A DNA stretch of 64,000 nucleotides from Phoronis australis (GCA_002633005.1 NMRA01000138.1:679963-743962); one strand, 5' to 3'; counted from the stretch's first letter, positions 13,501-28,500 are shown. Notes: generated from the sequence alone by a model not told the origin. Program-made: numbers and translations.

Positions 13501-16500
13501 GGGTGTACGGATTTAGTTTGGAGAGATTCAATCTGTGAAACCAGCTTTCTCAATTTTAATGCAACCAGAGATTTCCAGCACATCATTTTCTGAAAAGAGG
13601 TAGTGATATACCTGGTAATTGCTTTGTCAGTGAATTTTGGGCAGTGCTGAATTTGGTGATGCTAACTGTCAATCAAGTGTTGTAAATTGAACACTTAATA
13701 TAAGTTTGATTCACTAGACAGTGTATTCGATATTTTAAAACTTGAAATGCACCATTTTCTGTGGTGTATTTTTACTGGCGAATACATGAAAACTAAATTC
13801 AATGTTGATGAGGCCCTGTCACATTTACTTCCAAAATATTGCTTCTCTCACTCTTTGTTTTTTGAACTTCAAACACTGTATGTAGCTTGTAGTTGATTAA
13901 GTTTGTGGATACATTGACAATTTGTTGTGATTTCATGTGGTCTTATGATGTAACTGCATAACCCTCGTAATGTGGTCGGCTTTAACTAACAGTGGACCAA
14001 ACACTGATTTGTTTGAACGAGCAGGCTTAGCGAATCCACAGTAAATACTCTTTACTTGTTAAAACATGCAAGTAATCAGATTATTAAAACTTTATTTATG
14101 CGTGCCTTGACTCAGTCTCTTGCTTGTAAAGTGCTGCTGCTTACGCCAAGGAGATGAGGTAAACTTTTCGGTATTCTAAGTGGTGTACAGTTGTTCTCAG
14201 TGACGTCAATACTTATTATGATTTTTGCACATTTGTGTCAAATTGTTGGTAAAAGGCTGGCAAAGGACAGCAGAAATATAATTTAGAATTCGGCCAAAAT
14301 CTCAAATGGATCTCAGAACATCTCCTGCATAGGAGCAGATCTGAGAAACACTGTTGTTGTTTGTGTGTTAGTCACTTGTGCTTTGTTGTTATTGTTGTTG
14401 TGATTGTTATTGTTGTTGTTGTTGTTGTTGTTGATGGATTATGGTTAATCAAAATCTAAAATTCACTCAATCTGCAAAGCTCAAGCTTGCCACCAAAGTT
14501 TGCTTTGAAGTCCAAGCATTGCAGCTATGATGCGTGTGGTGTGTACAAAATTCTACTTTTAATGAATTTTGTCTTGTTTGTTGGTTCATTTTAGCCTGAA
14601 CAATCTTTTCTGTTTTTCCTACAACTTCTCTCTCCAAAATAAGTATGTGTTCAGGATATTTTGTAGAAAGTGGACTCGAGTAATTATCGTAATAGCAAAA
14701 AGTGAGTCATTGTACACCGTCACATACTGAATAACTGCCGTACACCACCACCATCTGGTTGATCTGTGCTACCATGTAAAGTTTAATTACCATGTCCTGT
14801 GGTCCAGTGCTTAAATGTGTTATAAAGTGTCTTTATGTCCGTCTCTTATATGAACTAAGACTTTTAAGGGTGATTTTCCTGTAATAAATGTCAGATGCAT
14901 GTTAATGTAACATAAAGAAAATATCCTGGCCATTAATAACATTGACATTTATGTTGTGTCAGCTGGGGTAACCAATCAAAACCCTTCATGATAACAGGAA
15001 GGTAGTCCTGTAATAGTTACTTACATTTTGAGTCATCCTCTATGTGTGTGTTCATTTAGTGATTCTGTGTTGATAGGGGCAGAAAGAAGTTAGAAAAGGC
15101 TCTTCAGCAAGCAAAGGAAGATATCACTTCGCTTACCGAAAAACTTATGCAAGCTCAACAAGGTAACATACATGGATCAGAGAATAATTTCTTTCTGGCG
15201 CATTACTGGTCTTTACTAGGTCCTCGGTGGGAAAAGTATAACATGTGTTTTTAAGAAACTAATTGCGATGTGGTATATAGAAATATATGTCAGAGATTAT
15301 CTTTAACTTTTTTGATAAAAGAACATTTGATGTTTTGTTTCCCCAATGTCTAAGTGACCTTAAGCCAGACTGTGACTAACCTGTCCTATTTAATTCATTA
15401 ATGCTTGTGGCTTAGCCGCTGCTGAAGAAATCCTATTCGCTAATTTCTTTATAAAACATCAATATTAAACATTCAAATCAAAAATCGGAAAATAACTGGG
15501 AGTTGGAGAAATAAAATGTGAATTCCGATCTTCAGAATGGAGCTTTTTGTTAAAAGTTAAATTAAGACTTGTCGGTGATGTCTTATAAGAAAGTCAACAA
15601 TGACGTATGGAAATCATGTCAATCTAACCATTCCATGATCTTAGCACATGCTATAGACTTGACGCTATACAGGAAGACAATTGTTTGTAATGAACTTTTC
15701 TTCACACAGGTTGAAAAAATGTTGATGGAATGTTCTTCTTGGTTATCTGTTATTGATATGTTGGTGCATGACACCAAAAATAAAAGATAAAATTAAAACA
15801 TAACGTGCATTAAAGGACAACAGTTCTGCGTTACATATTGCAAAGTACACGCGAGACACTAGTGACAAAAAATCTTGGCTTATGATATGGAAATATTGAA
15901 TTTTCTCCCTTCATTAAACTTCCAACCTTGTTGACCAATCATTTCAGTTCTCACTAGTAAGGTCATGAGAGTAGTCGTGAAATGCTCAGTCACTTTTCAC
16001 TGGCATGATTTTGCATGATGTCTTAAGACTTTGGTGTCACTATGTACACCTGTGTGTGCATGTGTGACTAGCTACTGCTGGGTGTGTTCTCTAGATGTGA
16101 GGAACTGGTGAGATCGAAAGATCACTTAAAACCTCGCTAAATCACATGATCGAAAGGCAAGTGTTTCATGACTATGCTCAGGACCTTGCGAGCATACCCT
16201 GGCGGCCCGCCTCTTATTGATTGGTCAGTTAATTGGAATGTTGAATTAGGGAAAGAGTTCACTGTTTCTATTCTCCAATTAAAGATTTGATGTCTTGAGA
16301 ATACATAGCATATTTGAAAGTACTCTAAGAAAGCTGAAATGAAAAATATTTCATCTTTTTATTGAATAAATGAATGTGTATGACAGTTTCAAAGCAACTG
16401 AACTCTGCAATTATTTTCTTAATATTTATCTAGACTTGGAAGACAGAGAGGAAAAGATGCAACACATGTTTAAGCAAGTGGAGATTAAGAACATGGAAAT

Positions 16501-19500
16501 TCAGAAGTATAAGACAGCTGCTGAAGTGGCCAAGGTTTGTGTGCGACTCTTGTTTGATATGTCATTTGTGTGCGGCTCTTGTTTGACGTCATTTGTGTGT
16601 GGCTCTTGTTTAGAAAAGGTACCCACTCATCCAAGGCTTTACCACAAACAGGTGGCGCTTTGCACCAGTCACATGGTTTGTCGCTTTATCGCTAAGAGGA
16701 AGAGGAAGGTATATCCCGCCAGAACAAACCTGTTCTCAAAGAACCCATATAATACTCAGGTCAAGTCAAAATGTGTGGTTCATTGTTTCCTCTCGATGAA
16801 TTTTCCAAAAGACCTGATTAAGGGGAATGTATGGAATTGGTGTATTTCGGGGGTTCACTCATATTGACGAGGTGCCCGCAGGTGCGTGTACCAATACATT
16901 ATATAATTGCTGGTAGGCGGTACTTTTTCAACAAGTTTTGCGGAACCTGCGCGAGGTCCAATAGGTCCCTAAACATTTCATCCCTGCTAAGTAGTAAAGG
17001 CCTACTGCACGTACTGGCCTCAACCCCAATTGGTGCACTGGCCGACTTCCTACAGAAAAATCTACCCCACAAAAAAGGTGTGAATTAGCAGAACTGGCAC
17101 CAGCAATAAGGGTGCCAATCTCTCGGCAATTTTCAAGTTCACAATTTATCACACTAGGAAAATACGAGTTTTTAATGAACTCTAAAATCTAAAATCACAC
17201 TAAAATACTTTAAGGAATGAATGAATATTACGTAGTCCTGAAAAGGACTGTTGGGTTGAGTCAAGATAATGCACAAAATTCACAAAAATCGCAACAAGTC
17301 TATCAATGTTGAAGGCTAATAGTCTGCTTGTCTGATTACCCGCTATAAACAAGTGACATGACTGCTTAAAAGCAGCGCTACCTGTTAGTGAAGTGGGGTA
17401 TTACACACAGCGCCACCTGGTTGCTGTAAAGCCTTGGATGAGTGGGTACCGTACCTTTTGCCTCTTGTTTGATGTCATTTGTGTGTGGCTCTTGTTTGAT
17501 GTCATTTACTACTGATTGCCATCTTAACATATTGCATATTGGTACCCGAAGTAAAGCATTTTTTCAAAATATTTTTGCTAGATATCTATGCAAGAACCTT
17601 GTTTGTAAGTGTGTAGGCGGACTTTTTATGTATAGGTGTATATTTATAGACCTGCCTAGTGCTAATGATTCCATGTCAAAATTGCATTGTTCAAATTGGA
17701 ATCTACATAAATCAAGTTAGTCACAGGTATCTGAATCGCCCATTGAAGGAAACAAACTACATTCAATCCAGTGTTTTTGCAGCACGAGATATTGTGGATC
17801 AAGGTTATCTTTTGACTACTGATAAAGATGGGAAGGTTATTGTTGTTGTTGGAAATTATTGTTGCTAAATAACATAAAANCACAATTTATCACACTAGGA
17901 AAATACGAGTTTTTAATGAACACTAAAATCTAAAATCACTCTAAAATACTTTAAGGAATGAATTAGTATTACGTAGTCTTGAAAAGGCCTGTTGGGTTGA
18001 GTCAAGATAATGCACAAAATTCACAAAAATCGCAACAAGTCTATCAATGTTGAAGTCTAATAGTCTGCTTGTCTGATTACCCGCTATAAACAAGTGACAT
18101 GACTGCTTAAAAGCAGCGCTACCTGTTAGTGAAGTGGGGTATTACACACAGTGCCACCTGGTTGCTGTAAAGCCTTGGATGAGTGGGTACCGTACCTTTT
18201 GCCTCTTGTTTGTTGTCATTTGTGTGTGGCTCTTGTTTGATGTCATTTACTACTGATTGCCATCTTAACATATTGCATATTGGTACCCGAAGTAAAGCAT
18301 TTTTTCAAAATATTTTTGCTAGATATCTATGCAAGAACCTTGTTTGTAAGTGTGTAGGCGGACTTTTTATGTATAGGTGTATATTTATAGACCTGCCTAG
18401 TGCTAATGATTCCATGTCAAAATTGCATTGTTCAAATTGGAATCTACATAAATCAAGTTAGTCACAGGGATCTGAATCGCCCATTGAAGGAAACAAACTA
18501 CATTCAATCCAGTGTTTTTGCAGCACGAGATATTGTGGATCAAGGTTATCTTTTGACTACTGATAAAGATGGGAAGGTTATTGTTGTTGTTGGAAATTAT
18601 TGTTGCTAAATAACATAAAATAAATAATTTAGAAATTTTCATTGAACAAGAACAGAGTTCAAGTGCTTTGTTATAATTTTAAAACCTCATCAGTGACAAA
18701 TTTTTGCACCATCATACTCGGATACGTACATTAAACATTTGGAGTCAAAATGACAACTGAAATAACTTCTTGAAAAATTCCCATTGTCTGCCACTTGGAA
18801 TGATTGGACACCAAAAATTGCTTTAGTGCCTCAAATATCTAACAATATTTGTCAATACTTCAAGAAAAATTATCATCATCTTCTACTTTTACTGATATGT
18901 AGTGACACATGATGGGGTATTAATTGCTAAAAACTAACACTGCCTGAAATTATCTAACAATAGGTTACCTTCAGTTGTGCTTGGACCATGTTTGTGACAA
19001 ATAGTTACTTTCATTTTGATACATACGTATTTTTGTTTTACCAGAGGAGTTCTGGTGAGTCTGAAAGTATCCGTGAGGAAATGGACCGCAAAGAAGCTCT
19101 GATAAATGAATTAAAAAAGAAAGTGGATGAACTACAACTTGACCTTGCCCAGAAAGAACATTCCCGTGAGCAGACACAGGCCAAACTAAAGACTGCTACT
19201 GTGGACAGTACTGTAAGTGATTGTGCAGTCTTGTGCAGTAAATTGTTTCACAAACATTTGGAGATATTGGTGTGGCCTTATTCTGGAAAGTTAGTATGAT
19301 AAGTTGAACATGTCCTACTGGCTAAACACTACCTATTGCTTTAAATGAAATTTTCATTTAGTTCAGGATTTAGTGTGACAGATATCAATGAGAAACAATC
19401 GATGTTTCTTATGTTTGTGATTATTGTGATTTTGAGGTACTGCTGATAATGTCAGGTGATGGAATTACAATTTCAGTGTTGTTACATGTTGAAAATGAGG

Positions 19501-22500
19501 CTTTTCTATCAAATTCTTTAAATAACCTCTTTTCAAATCAGAAAATGCTAAAACCAATGCTTCTATTTTTCATGGTAAAATTGCACTGCGAAGCTTTGAA
19601 ACAAGTTTTGATCTTATAAAATGGGGCTCAGCATTAAGCCGGACATGGTCTTTTAAAAAATGAAAATTGGGAAATTTCACTGAACATTGGCATTAACCTG
19701 GACAAGTACGATAGTTGGTTATTAAGGTCACTTTTTGAACATCTGATGGAATTCATAAGGAAACAGATACCATTGTTCTGCAAAACTGCTTGGGATTGTT
19801 TTTAAATGTTAACACTTTCCATGTTAAAAAGGAAATTTTCACTCATCCCCTTTTTGTGCCTGAAAAGTTGCATTTTTTTCTGCGCCTGGATTTCCATCAT
19901 TTGGCATAAAAATTGATATATTCCATTCCATTTCAGCCCTCTGTTGTACCATGCGCAGAAATTTCTGCGCAGAATTCCACTGCACAGATTTCCAGTGTAC
20001 CATGCAGAAATTTCTGCTTTGGAATTCTGTGCAGAAATTTCAAAGCTGGAAGTCTGCGCAGAAATTTCTGCACTGGAACTCTGCGCAGAAATTTCTGCAA
20101 TGGAATATATCAATTTTTATAAAGCCAAAATGATGGAAATCCAGGCGCAGAAAAAATCTGCAATTTTTCAGTGACAAAATGGGAATGATTGGAAATTCCC
20201 TTTTTAAAATGGAAAGTGTTTGTTGAATGTGGAGCTATCAAAAATAGGATTATACATGATTTTTATGTACAATTTTTAAAGTTGCATATAAAACAAAAAT
20301 GAAACGATGATTTAGAATACTGTAACACTGTTTTGGAGATTCTATCTTGAATATTTATGTTTTACAAAATTTGATCACATTATTGATCCTGTTATTTTGG
20401 TATAAAAATTAATGCATCTAATTCTTTTTTGCTAAATTTTCCTAAAAAGCAAAGTCACCTAATTAGTGGCAGATTGGTATACAAAATTAGTCAAAAATCA
20501 CATTCTGCAGAATTTCTACTTTCAGAAAATATATACTTTTGCTCGGTAAATTTCTATAGTTTTGTGTATTAATATTTGGCTAAATAGTTGTCGATATGGT
20601 CCAACATAACCATAATCAAGAACAGTGTTCAAGGGACTGAGTGATTGTCATCACAGTGCTCAAGGGACTGAGTGATTGTCATCACAGTGCTCAAGGGACT
20701 GAGTGATTGTCATCACAGTGTTCAAGGGACTGAGTGATTGTCATCACAGTGTTCAAGGGACTGAGTGACTGTCATCACAGTTTTCAAAGTTCTCCTAATT
20801 AATGAAGATAAATGAACTTCAGTCTTGTTGTTAATGTTTCATAAATCATCACTCTTTGTATGTGTTATTTCCTGAACATGTCTAGCACGTGATACTTTCT
20901 CCTTCAGTCTAAAGTGAAAGAGCTACAAGAACAGTTGCAGACACTTCAAGTAGAGACTGCGGAGGAGAGAAGAGGTAGGTTGTTTACTGCTCTCATTTTA
21001 ACAAAGGTCACAAGAAATACGCATATGTCAGATTGAATGTTGTGTAATCTGCATTTAGTGAATAATGCAATTGAAATCTTTTGCCTTGAGATGGGTGATT
21101 GAAAAGTGATGTTGTGCTATTGAAAAGTGATGTTGTGCTATTGTCTTGGAAGGATTTCTGTTGGTCATGTATTTATGGCATGATCACCTGCATTGTTTGG
21201 GAGTAGTGTCAAAGGTTTAGATAAGATGGATATTGAGGATTTTCATAATTTTATGTATTGTGTTTACAGAGTTTGTGCCTGCGTATCTGTGTAAGGTTTT
21301 TGAATAAGAGTAAAACCAATGAGTAAGATTAATGGCGTGGCAGTGGAAGTAATCTACTGTTGATGTGATTTCAATTCAAGATTAAAGTTACTGTTCCTTG
21401 AGACATCCTGTGTCGCACAGTGGCGACACACAGTGGCGACACACAGTGGCGAGTGTTGAATGCTTTGATGTCATTCTGAATGATCACAAAAATGGAGTCA
21501 AGGAACACTTTTGTTTTGTGTGGTTATACTGAGGTTGAAATGCAGCTCATATGTACTATTTTGGCTTAATAAACAACTTCATTCTTACTTTATCTTACTT
21601 TGACCAACCAGCAGAGCAGTGTTGTACATGCTTTAAGTGTTATTGAGACTGAATATAAACAGGTTGTGAAGCGTCCAGTTTAATTAACATGGAAATAATC
21701 ATTATCACTGAAAAGTACTATCAAGCAAGAAAACTAAACCAGGCAATGAAGCATTCAGTTTAAGCCATTCATTTGCACAAAGGACAACCACCAACTCCTA
21801 TTGAAGCGTGGGTGCATTTTTTTAAGAAAGCATCATTTCGTACAAAATTCCATGCATGCAAGCAAACAAAGTTGGTTTCCATTTACTGATTTTATTATGA
21901 TGACGTAGTTTTAGGCCAGCAAGTTGATTAGAACAAATTACTTGCTTTTATGTCAAGGCTGTGATTGAAAAATGTGAATAATTAGGAACCGTGTGGACGT
22001 TGTAAACCATTGACTGCATTTGACCCTGCTGACCTGCAGCTTGCCGGGTCAGCAGGGTCATGCATCTAAGATACCTCATTTGTTCACTAGCCCTGTTTGT
22101 CATCAGAAACCAACCATTTATGTCCAGGAATCTTGCCCTGGCCTTCTCAACATAATAGTGACTCAAGCAAAGCTTAATATGTGTTAAATGAAAAAAATAA
22201 TTACAAATGGTCTGATACATCAGTTGTACCAGACATGTGCAGGTTGCTCAGGTGGGCTCCTTGCACTGATCACCTGGAACCATTTTAATGCTTTATCAAT
22301 CACAGTTAGAACTGAGCTGAGATGTTAGAGACCTGACTCAATTGTCTAGCAGTGTACCCCAGTTGGACTCACACCCACGAATTTAAGCAAATGAAGTGGA
22401 CACTTGCCCATCTTTGTCACTGCCTCCTCAAGCTAAGCTAATGTGTTAGTTGTAGGAGTCAGTTTTCACACAAAAAATTGTACAAAAAGGAATAGCTGCT

Positions 22501-25500
22501 GAGATCGCTTGACAAAACTTTTCCATTGTCTCTCAACTTCCTTTTATTGGATTTTGTAATTTTTTGTCATCCCTTTATGTCATGATTATTAATTCACATG
22601 ATATTGATTGTGTGACAAGGAATGTTTGACACGTGTCCTGAACTCCTTGTTTGTCTGTACATTACCTGCCTACGTTATTTACTTTTAACTGATTGAGGTC
22701 TGTTGAATATCTGTTGACACACAATTAACCGTGTCTAACCGTGTCACAGCGATGAATGAAGTTGTATGTACACATCTATTGAATTGCTCTAAGCCTAGCC
22801 ATAAACAATCATCTCTCATCACCATCATCAATACTTTTGTAAAACACAGTCATCTGTGATTAGATCTCAACAAGTCTGCATATTTACAAGGCCATGTTGT
22901 TTAATGAAGGGTATGTTTTATTCAGTTAATGCAGTTTTTCTTTCAGTCTACAGTTAACATAGGGCTTAATATATGAAATTAGCATTAAATTTTGATCCTG
23001 TTAATGTTTCCATTTTGTAATTTGTTGACATCAAGAACTATTTTGACTGTGATTTTATTGTGGATGCTTTGAGTTTAGTGAGGTAATGAAGCTGTCAATG
23101 TTAACATGTCTGTTTTTGTCGTATGTTTCAACATTGGGAAATTCTATTATAGATTACTTGTTTAGTTTCGTTATTTTTGTGACAAGCAATGGGTTTGTGA
23201 GCAACACAGGGATACTTGATAAATTGTTAAATTTTCATGGTTTCCATTAGTTAGACCCAAGTGAAATCAAATCTTGCTTTGTGCTTTGACAGTATAATGT
23301 ACTTTTTCACGATAATTCATTACCCTTCCTCATGGTGCTCTGGTACATTTAAAAAGAACAATGGCCTTTTCCAAGACACTGACTTAAGTCATTATTTGAT
23401 TTAAGTCTAAGATTTGTATCAACTTCCAAACTTTGAAACTTCCACATCCAATAAGATAGTCAAAATTAAGACAAAACTTCAGTAAAAAAAATAAGTCTAA
23501 GTTTTAAGATCTTAAAAGGTCTCTTTCTGGAAGACTTGAAATAAATTTAAGTTTATCTTTAAATTTGCTGAAATTTAAGGATTGTCTTAGCTTTTTCTTG
23601 AAACGGGTCCCAGACCGCTAAGTAAGTACCAGACATTATTACTGTCATTATCTTTGAACTAAAATAAAGAGCATAAAAATTTTACACTGTTCAAGAGTAT
23701 ATCTCAAGGTTGTTAAACATGATTCTAGGATGTATTTGATATTGCCATGGAGCACTAGTATCATATACAGACTGCACTGAAATATCTGCATTTATTTGAT
23801 GATCACGCATCTTGTGCTACCCAACGTTAACACTTTTAGTGTATACTGCTAACTACAGAGATCAAAACAAACAGATGATGGAATAATCAAATAAAAATTT
23901 CAGTTACTTGAGGAAAATAAGTTATACTATGTATGTTATTATGTGTACTTGTGTTATTCAGTCGAGTCTCCGCCATTGCAGGAAGGTATAGTATTCAGCA
24001 TGTCAGTCTCTTCAGCAGCGAGTGATTGAAATACTGCAGGGACTCTGTAACTAGCAGTCGCCATCTTGACAATTCACATCCATGTCTGACCAATTCAGTC
24101 AACGATTTTTGATGTCACTACCAAATCTTGGGTGTGTGGTTATATAACTAATGAGCCAAGGAAGTCACAAGAAGGACTTTGGTACTGAAGAAAAACAAAC
24201 AAAAAACACTGCTCTCCCATTCACTAGCTCTAGACTCTGTTTTTTGACACACAACCTTATACTAGGATATATTTTTTACCAAAAGACTTGGCTGCAAAGT
24301 CCAAATTTGGTTGAGAAAATCAAAAAGTAAAATGTAATTTTTGAACAAGCCAACAAAACCATTGTGGCCTGCCAATACTACCAGTAAATGAGTGGAGTAC
24401 ACCCAAAACAGAATAAACGTTTGGTTATTAATCACAGACTTGGTAGAAAGTACAAAACTGTCACCTTTCTATTTTTCAAATCCTGGTTTAACCTTGCTGA
24501 AAATATTGGAAACTTTACCAATTGTTGTTTTTTGACATTTACACAGTACCAAGCTCATTAACAATTGAATAAAATTTCTTGACTTAATTTTTATTGAGAA
24601 ATTTTGATAAAATGAAAGTTACACTTGGCTGCCCTATTATATGCTGGACGCTTGTACCTATTACCATATTTTTATGAAGATGCGCTGTTTTGCGAAGCCT
24701 TTAATCAACCTCAGAAATATTCCTAGTTAGTTCTTATTTGCATAGAAATATGTTATGTTTCTGTGGTTCTTTTGAAGAATGAAATATTGCATACTCATTG
24801 GTATATCAAAAAACCTCAAGATGGCGCTGCATTGTGTAGAGCCTCTGGTGTAGCTTGCGTGCTCAACTCTGTTTTAGAGAAGGATGGCATGTTTGCTTCA
24901 GTGCTGATGACTCTGTATAGTGTGGTGTACTAGACACCAGGAGGTCCGCTGCATGAGTGATTGTTTTTGTGGAGAAAGGTGTGTGCTGTTCTTGTCTGAA
25001 TTTGATATTATCTTTCTTGGCATGCATGTTATCTTGCAAGTGCTCATGGAAGACTTCATTGAAACTCTATACAAAGATTCACTTATAGTGGAAAATCTCC
25101 CATTTGGGACAAAAACATGTTTCTGAGGTGTACAGCACTACTGCAATTTTCACCAAATGTTGTTTAGATTCAGGATAATGGAGAAAAATTTAATATCTAT
25201 TTTTACTATTTTTACTTAGAATTTTGATTTATATAGTCTCTCTTCTCAGCCACATCCTAAATTGGATTGTTTGCACTAATTGCTTGTATAAACGTACGTG
25301 ACATTTGAATAGTTGATGCTAATAAAATAAAAATGTTCATGAAGACTTTTGTGATTTATTTCAGATGTGCGTGTTATGATGGTAAATGCACCTCGTTCAC
25401 CTATCAATTATACATTTATTCTTAGAGTTTGAAATCATTTTAATTGTGTTCTATTTTGTTGATGCTTGAAGCTCTCCTACTTCAGCCTGTCTGAGTTACA

Positions 25501-28500
25501 ATGATTGCAAACATGTAATCACTTAATATGTAACCTTGTGATTAGTATTGGTTTGAAGTTTTTGCTTTTTGGAATTTAGTTGTGTGGCAGTACTTTGCTG
25601 AGTGGTTTGTGTATGTTTTATGCGATTCGTGCTAGATTTGTTTGTAGATAATCATTCCTATTTATAATTATCTTTGATGATAGTGTCGTACAAGTCATCT
25701 ACTTAAATCTATTGCGAATGTGATGCAGTGCGATGAATACGCATCTTATGTTTTTAATTCATTTTTTGCAGAGTTTCAACGTTTCCATGACAGCCAGATT
25801 GAGGTAATGCATAGCCAGCAACGAGAAGAAATTGATCGACTGAAGAAAGAACATGAAGATCAGCTGAAGAAAATTATGGTCAGTTAACGAATTTTTAATA
25901 AGAAGCATGAACATTAGTTGTCCACTCTCTTTTGTTTCCCGATCCTGAAATTTATAGATTGACATGTATGATTTGAATCAGTAGATATGTTGTTGTTTCC
26001 TTAGTGATAACCCTGTTCTGTGATTTGAGAACCTTGTGATAAGTATGCGTTGTGTTATTTAGTTTGCAGGACGGTACTCTTCTTCAGCTCCACACGAACT
26101 GGATGCCTGTGGGAGTCGCTTTGTCATTGTTGACCCTCTGCTGTCTTTTACTTTTCCATTTAAAGCAGATATGTCTGTTAGTAATGATATGGTGTTTCCA
26201 TGTTATCTTGTAGCTCATCATGTCAGTTGTAGGTGTATTAATTTTGTTTGAAGGAATTGGATGGTGTTGAGCATTTGCACAATTCATACAAGGTTCATTT
26301 ATAGGTGACTGCTGAGAACCATTTGATGCCTGTTATTCAGTGGAGAAAAGTCTTTTTGTCAAAATGCAGGCACGTTAAATGTGTGTGTCTGTGGTATGGC
26401 ACAAAACTGTCTTTGTTCTGAAATACCCTTTATTCAGTTTCTTGTTAAGCAGGGTGCTCACGGAATTTTAAAACAAAATGTAGCCAAGCAGTTTTTTTGT
26501 TAAAAACTTGTTGCAAATGGTTCATGTTTCATTGCTTTGTAGTTAATTTTTGTTGTTTGTGTTATTACTCTTGAATGTATGGAGTGTGATTCCAATGATA
26601 AAAAACATGATAGATTTAAGGTATTTGGCAGGACTGCTTGTCGTAGTTTGCCATTTTTGGTGTTAGTATTTGATATCGTTTTGTTGGACCATTTGGGATA
26701 TAAAGTTTATGCTCTTTAGAATATAGTAAAAAGGCAAAGGGTGAATGGTTGAGCTGTTCAAGACATTATTTCTAGTTTGGTGCTTGTCCAACAGGGTGAG
26801 AAGTGTAACATTAACTCATCAACGCAACAGATGGATTAGGTGGTTTTTAGAATTTTTTTCTGGGTGAGCTTGGTTTTCTTATAAAGTAGAAAGTTTATTA
26901 CAGTTCACTTTGCTACAACTGAAGCTTTGATTTTAACTGTGCTTAACAGCAAATTTAAGTGTCAGTGCTCCCATCAGATTTGGAGTTATAGTTCAGCATT
27001 TATCGCAAGGGGGCACTAATATAACATTTGGTCATGTGGCCTTGCTGTTTTTGTCAGTGCTTACTATCACAAATGGCAAGAACCTCTCCCTCTCCCCAGA
27101 TGGAAACTAGAACATCAACTTCACAAGCCAGCCTGTGATTGCCACGTTAGATGATGACGATGTACAAGAAAATGACATATTAAAAAACTTGACTCTTGAG
27201 CAAGCTAACAACCGGTCCAAACAAAGGCGGTATGGCATGACAAGAACTCGTTTTGCGTACACTTCATGTACAGTGAAACCAGAGAATACGTGGATAAATT
27301 GAAACAGAATACTTATACCACCAAAATAATTATAATTGTTGATACAAATTAATAACAAAGCAGGAATTAACAAAAAAGCAGGAAGCAACCCCTGCCAATG
27401 ACTCCGATGTCATCAAAGTCCAGTGTTCCCATTGTAGCGAAGCATTGGCGCTTCACTGTTAAATCCACCTCTTACTTCAGAGTTAACTTGCATTGTTAAC
27501 TTCGATTCAAGACTGATGTTAAAGGAAAATGCCACCTGATTTAATTAGTCTTTTTTGCCATCTTAATCGGTCTATATCCACTTCGCCTCGCATACGGTCG
27601 ACCTTATCTTGCCAAGAGGTGTCGCGTTAACCTGTGAGGAAGGTGAGAAACGACGTTAGCGACGTCAGTGGTTCATATGCAGAGTGAATGCCGCTATGTT
27701 GCGGTGCATCGTTCCCGCTTGTCCGAACTAAGCAGCTGCAAGGAAAGCGGGTATATCGTTTTTTTATACTTCCTCGAGACTCCGAAATGCTTAGGGAGGG
27801 GCTCATGGTAATGAAGAATGAAATGCACGCTGTAAATAGCAAGTATGAGGCCGTGAAACATCTCCGTGTCTGTGGCCTGCAGACGTCGACAGTGCCTGAC
27901 AAATGCTGGCTTACCAAATAACTCCATACGTTCCGTTGTCTGTGCTTGTTCACGGTGCCTCTCTAGTATTTATTCATCACTGTATTCCTGTTGGAATTGA
28001 TAGCCTGTAAAACTTAACGATCCACCTGCGAAGTCGGAACTGAGCTCTAGCTCGTCCTAAGTCGCCGGGGATTGCGAGTTGCCATGTTGGTGTTTATTAC
28101 TGAGCGTTCTGTTTCGAAATGAATTATTCTCACCCTAACCAATACTTATATAAAATTGAAACAAAGTCTGTCTCATTAGATGCAATTTGTAATGCTGTTG
28201 GAGTGTTCGTGAATGCAAATGATTTGAGAAGCCAGCAATGAATAAATCACTGCGTTACCGGCTTTATAAAACTAATTGACGGGACACCGAGGCCATGTGA
28301 GCTCATGCTAATTTAGTATTTGCTGGCAGAAACTGTTGTGAAACAACTCGATTTCCATCCCACGGCCAGGTGTTAGTGGAATCTTTATTTACATTTACAT
28401 TACTCAAATAATGATTGTCAATGTACAACTTCTGTCCTGACGGTGCTGTGGCCAAAGCGGAACCTGAGTTCGCGGCCCCCGAGGAGTAAGTAGAAAATTT

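Larger units (their letters stand above)
20975..25771. other. Intron 9
   Basis: 4.8 kb. Holds a 13-bp tandem repeat (about 21418-21451), a perfect hairpin at 22021-22060 and a possible element at 23361-23612. No supported exon. A candidate miniexon at 25368-25384 breaks the frame with exon 10. Confidence 0.6.

Noticed and set aside
16535-16867. Continuation of exon 7 as a longer coding exon (to 165 codons)
   Set aside because: It runs into a tandem repeat and a mobile-element end, loses coiled-coil character, and exon 8 joins in correct phase at 16534.
17442-18642. Two near-identical 92-codon frames
   Set aside because: They are copies within the 741-bp duplication, lie in intron 7, and have no recognisable motif.
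25368-25384. A 17-nt candidate miniexon (ATTTCAG before, GTAAAT after)
   Set aside because: Including it puts exon 10 in a frame that reaches a stop within about 12 codons.
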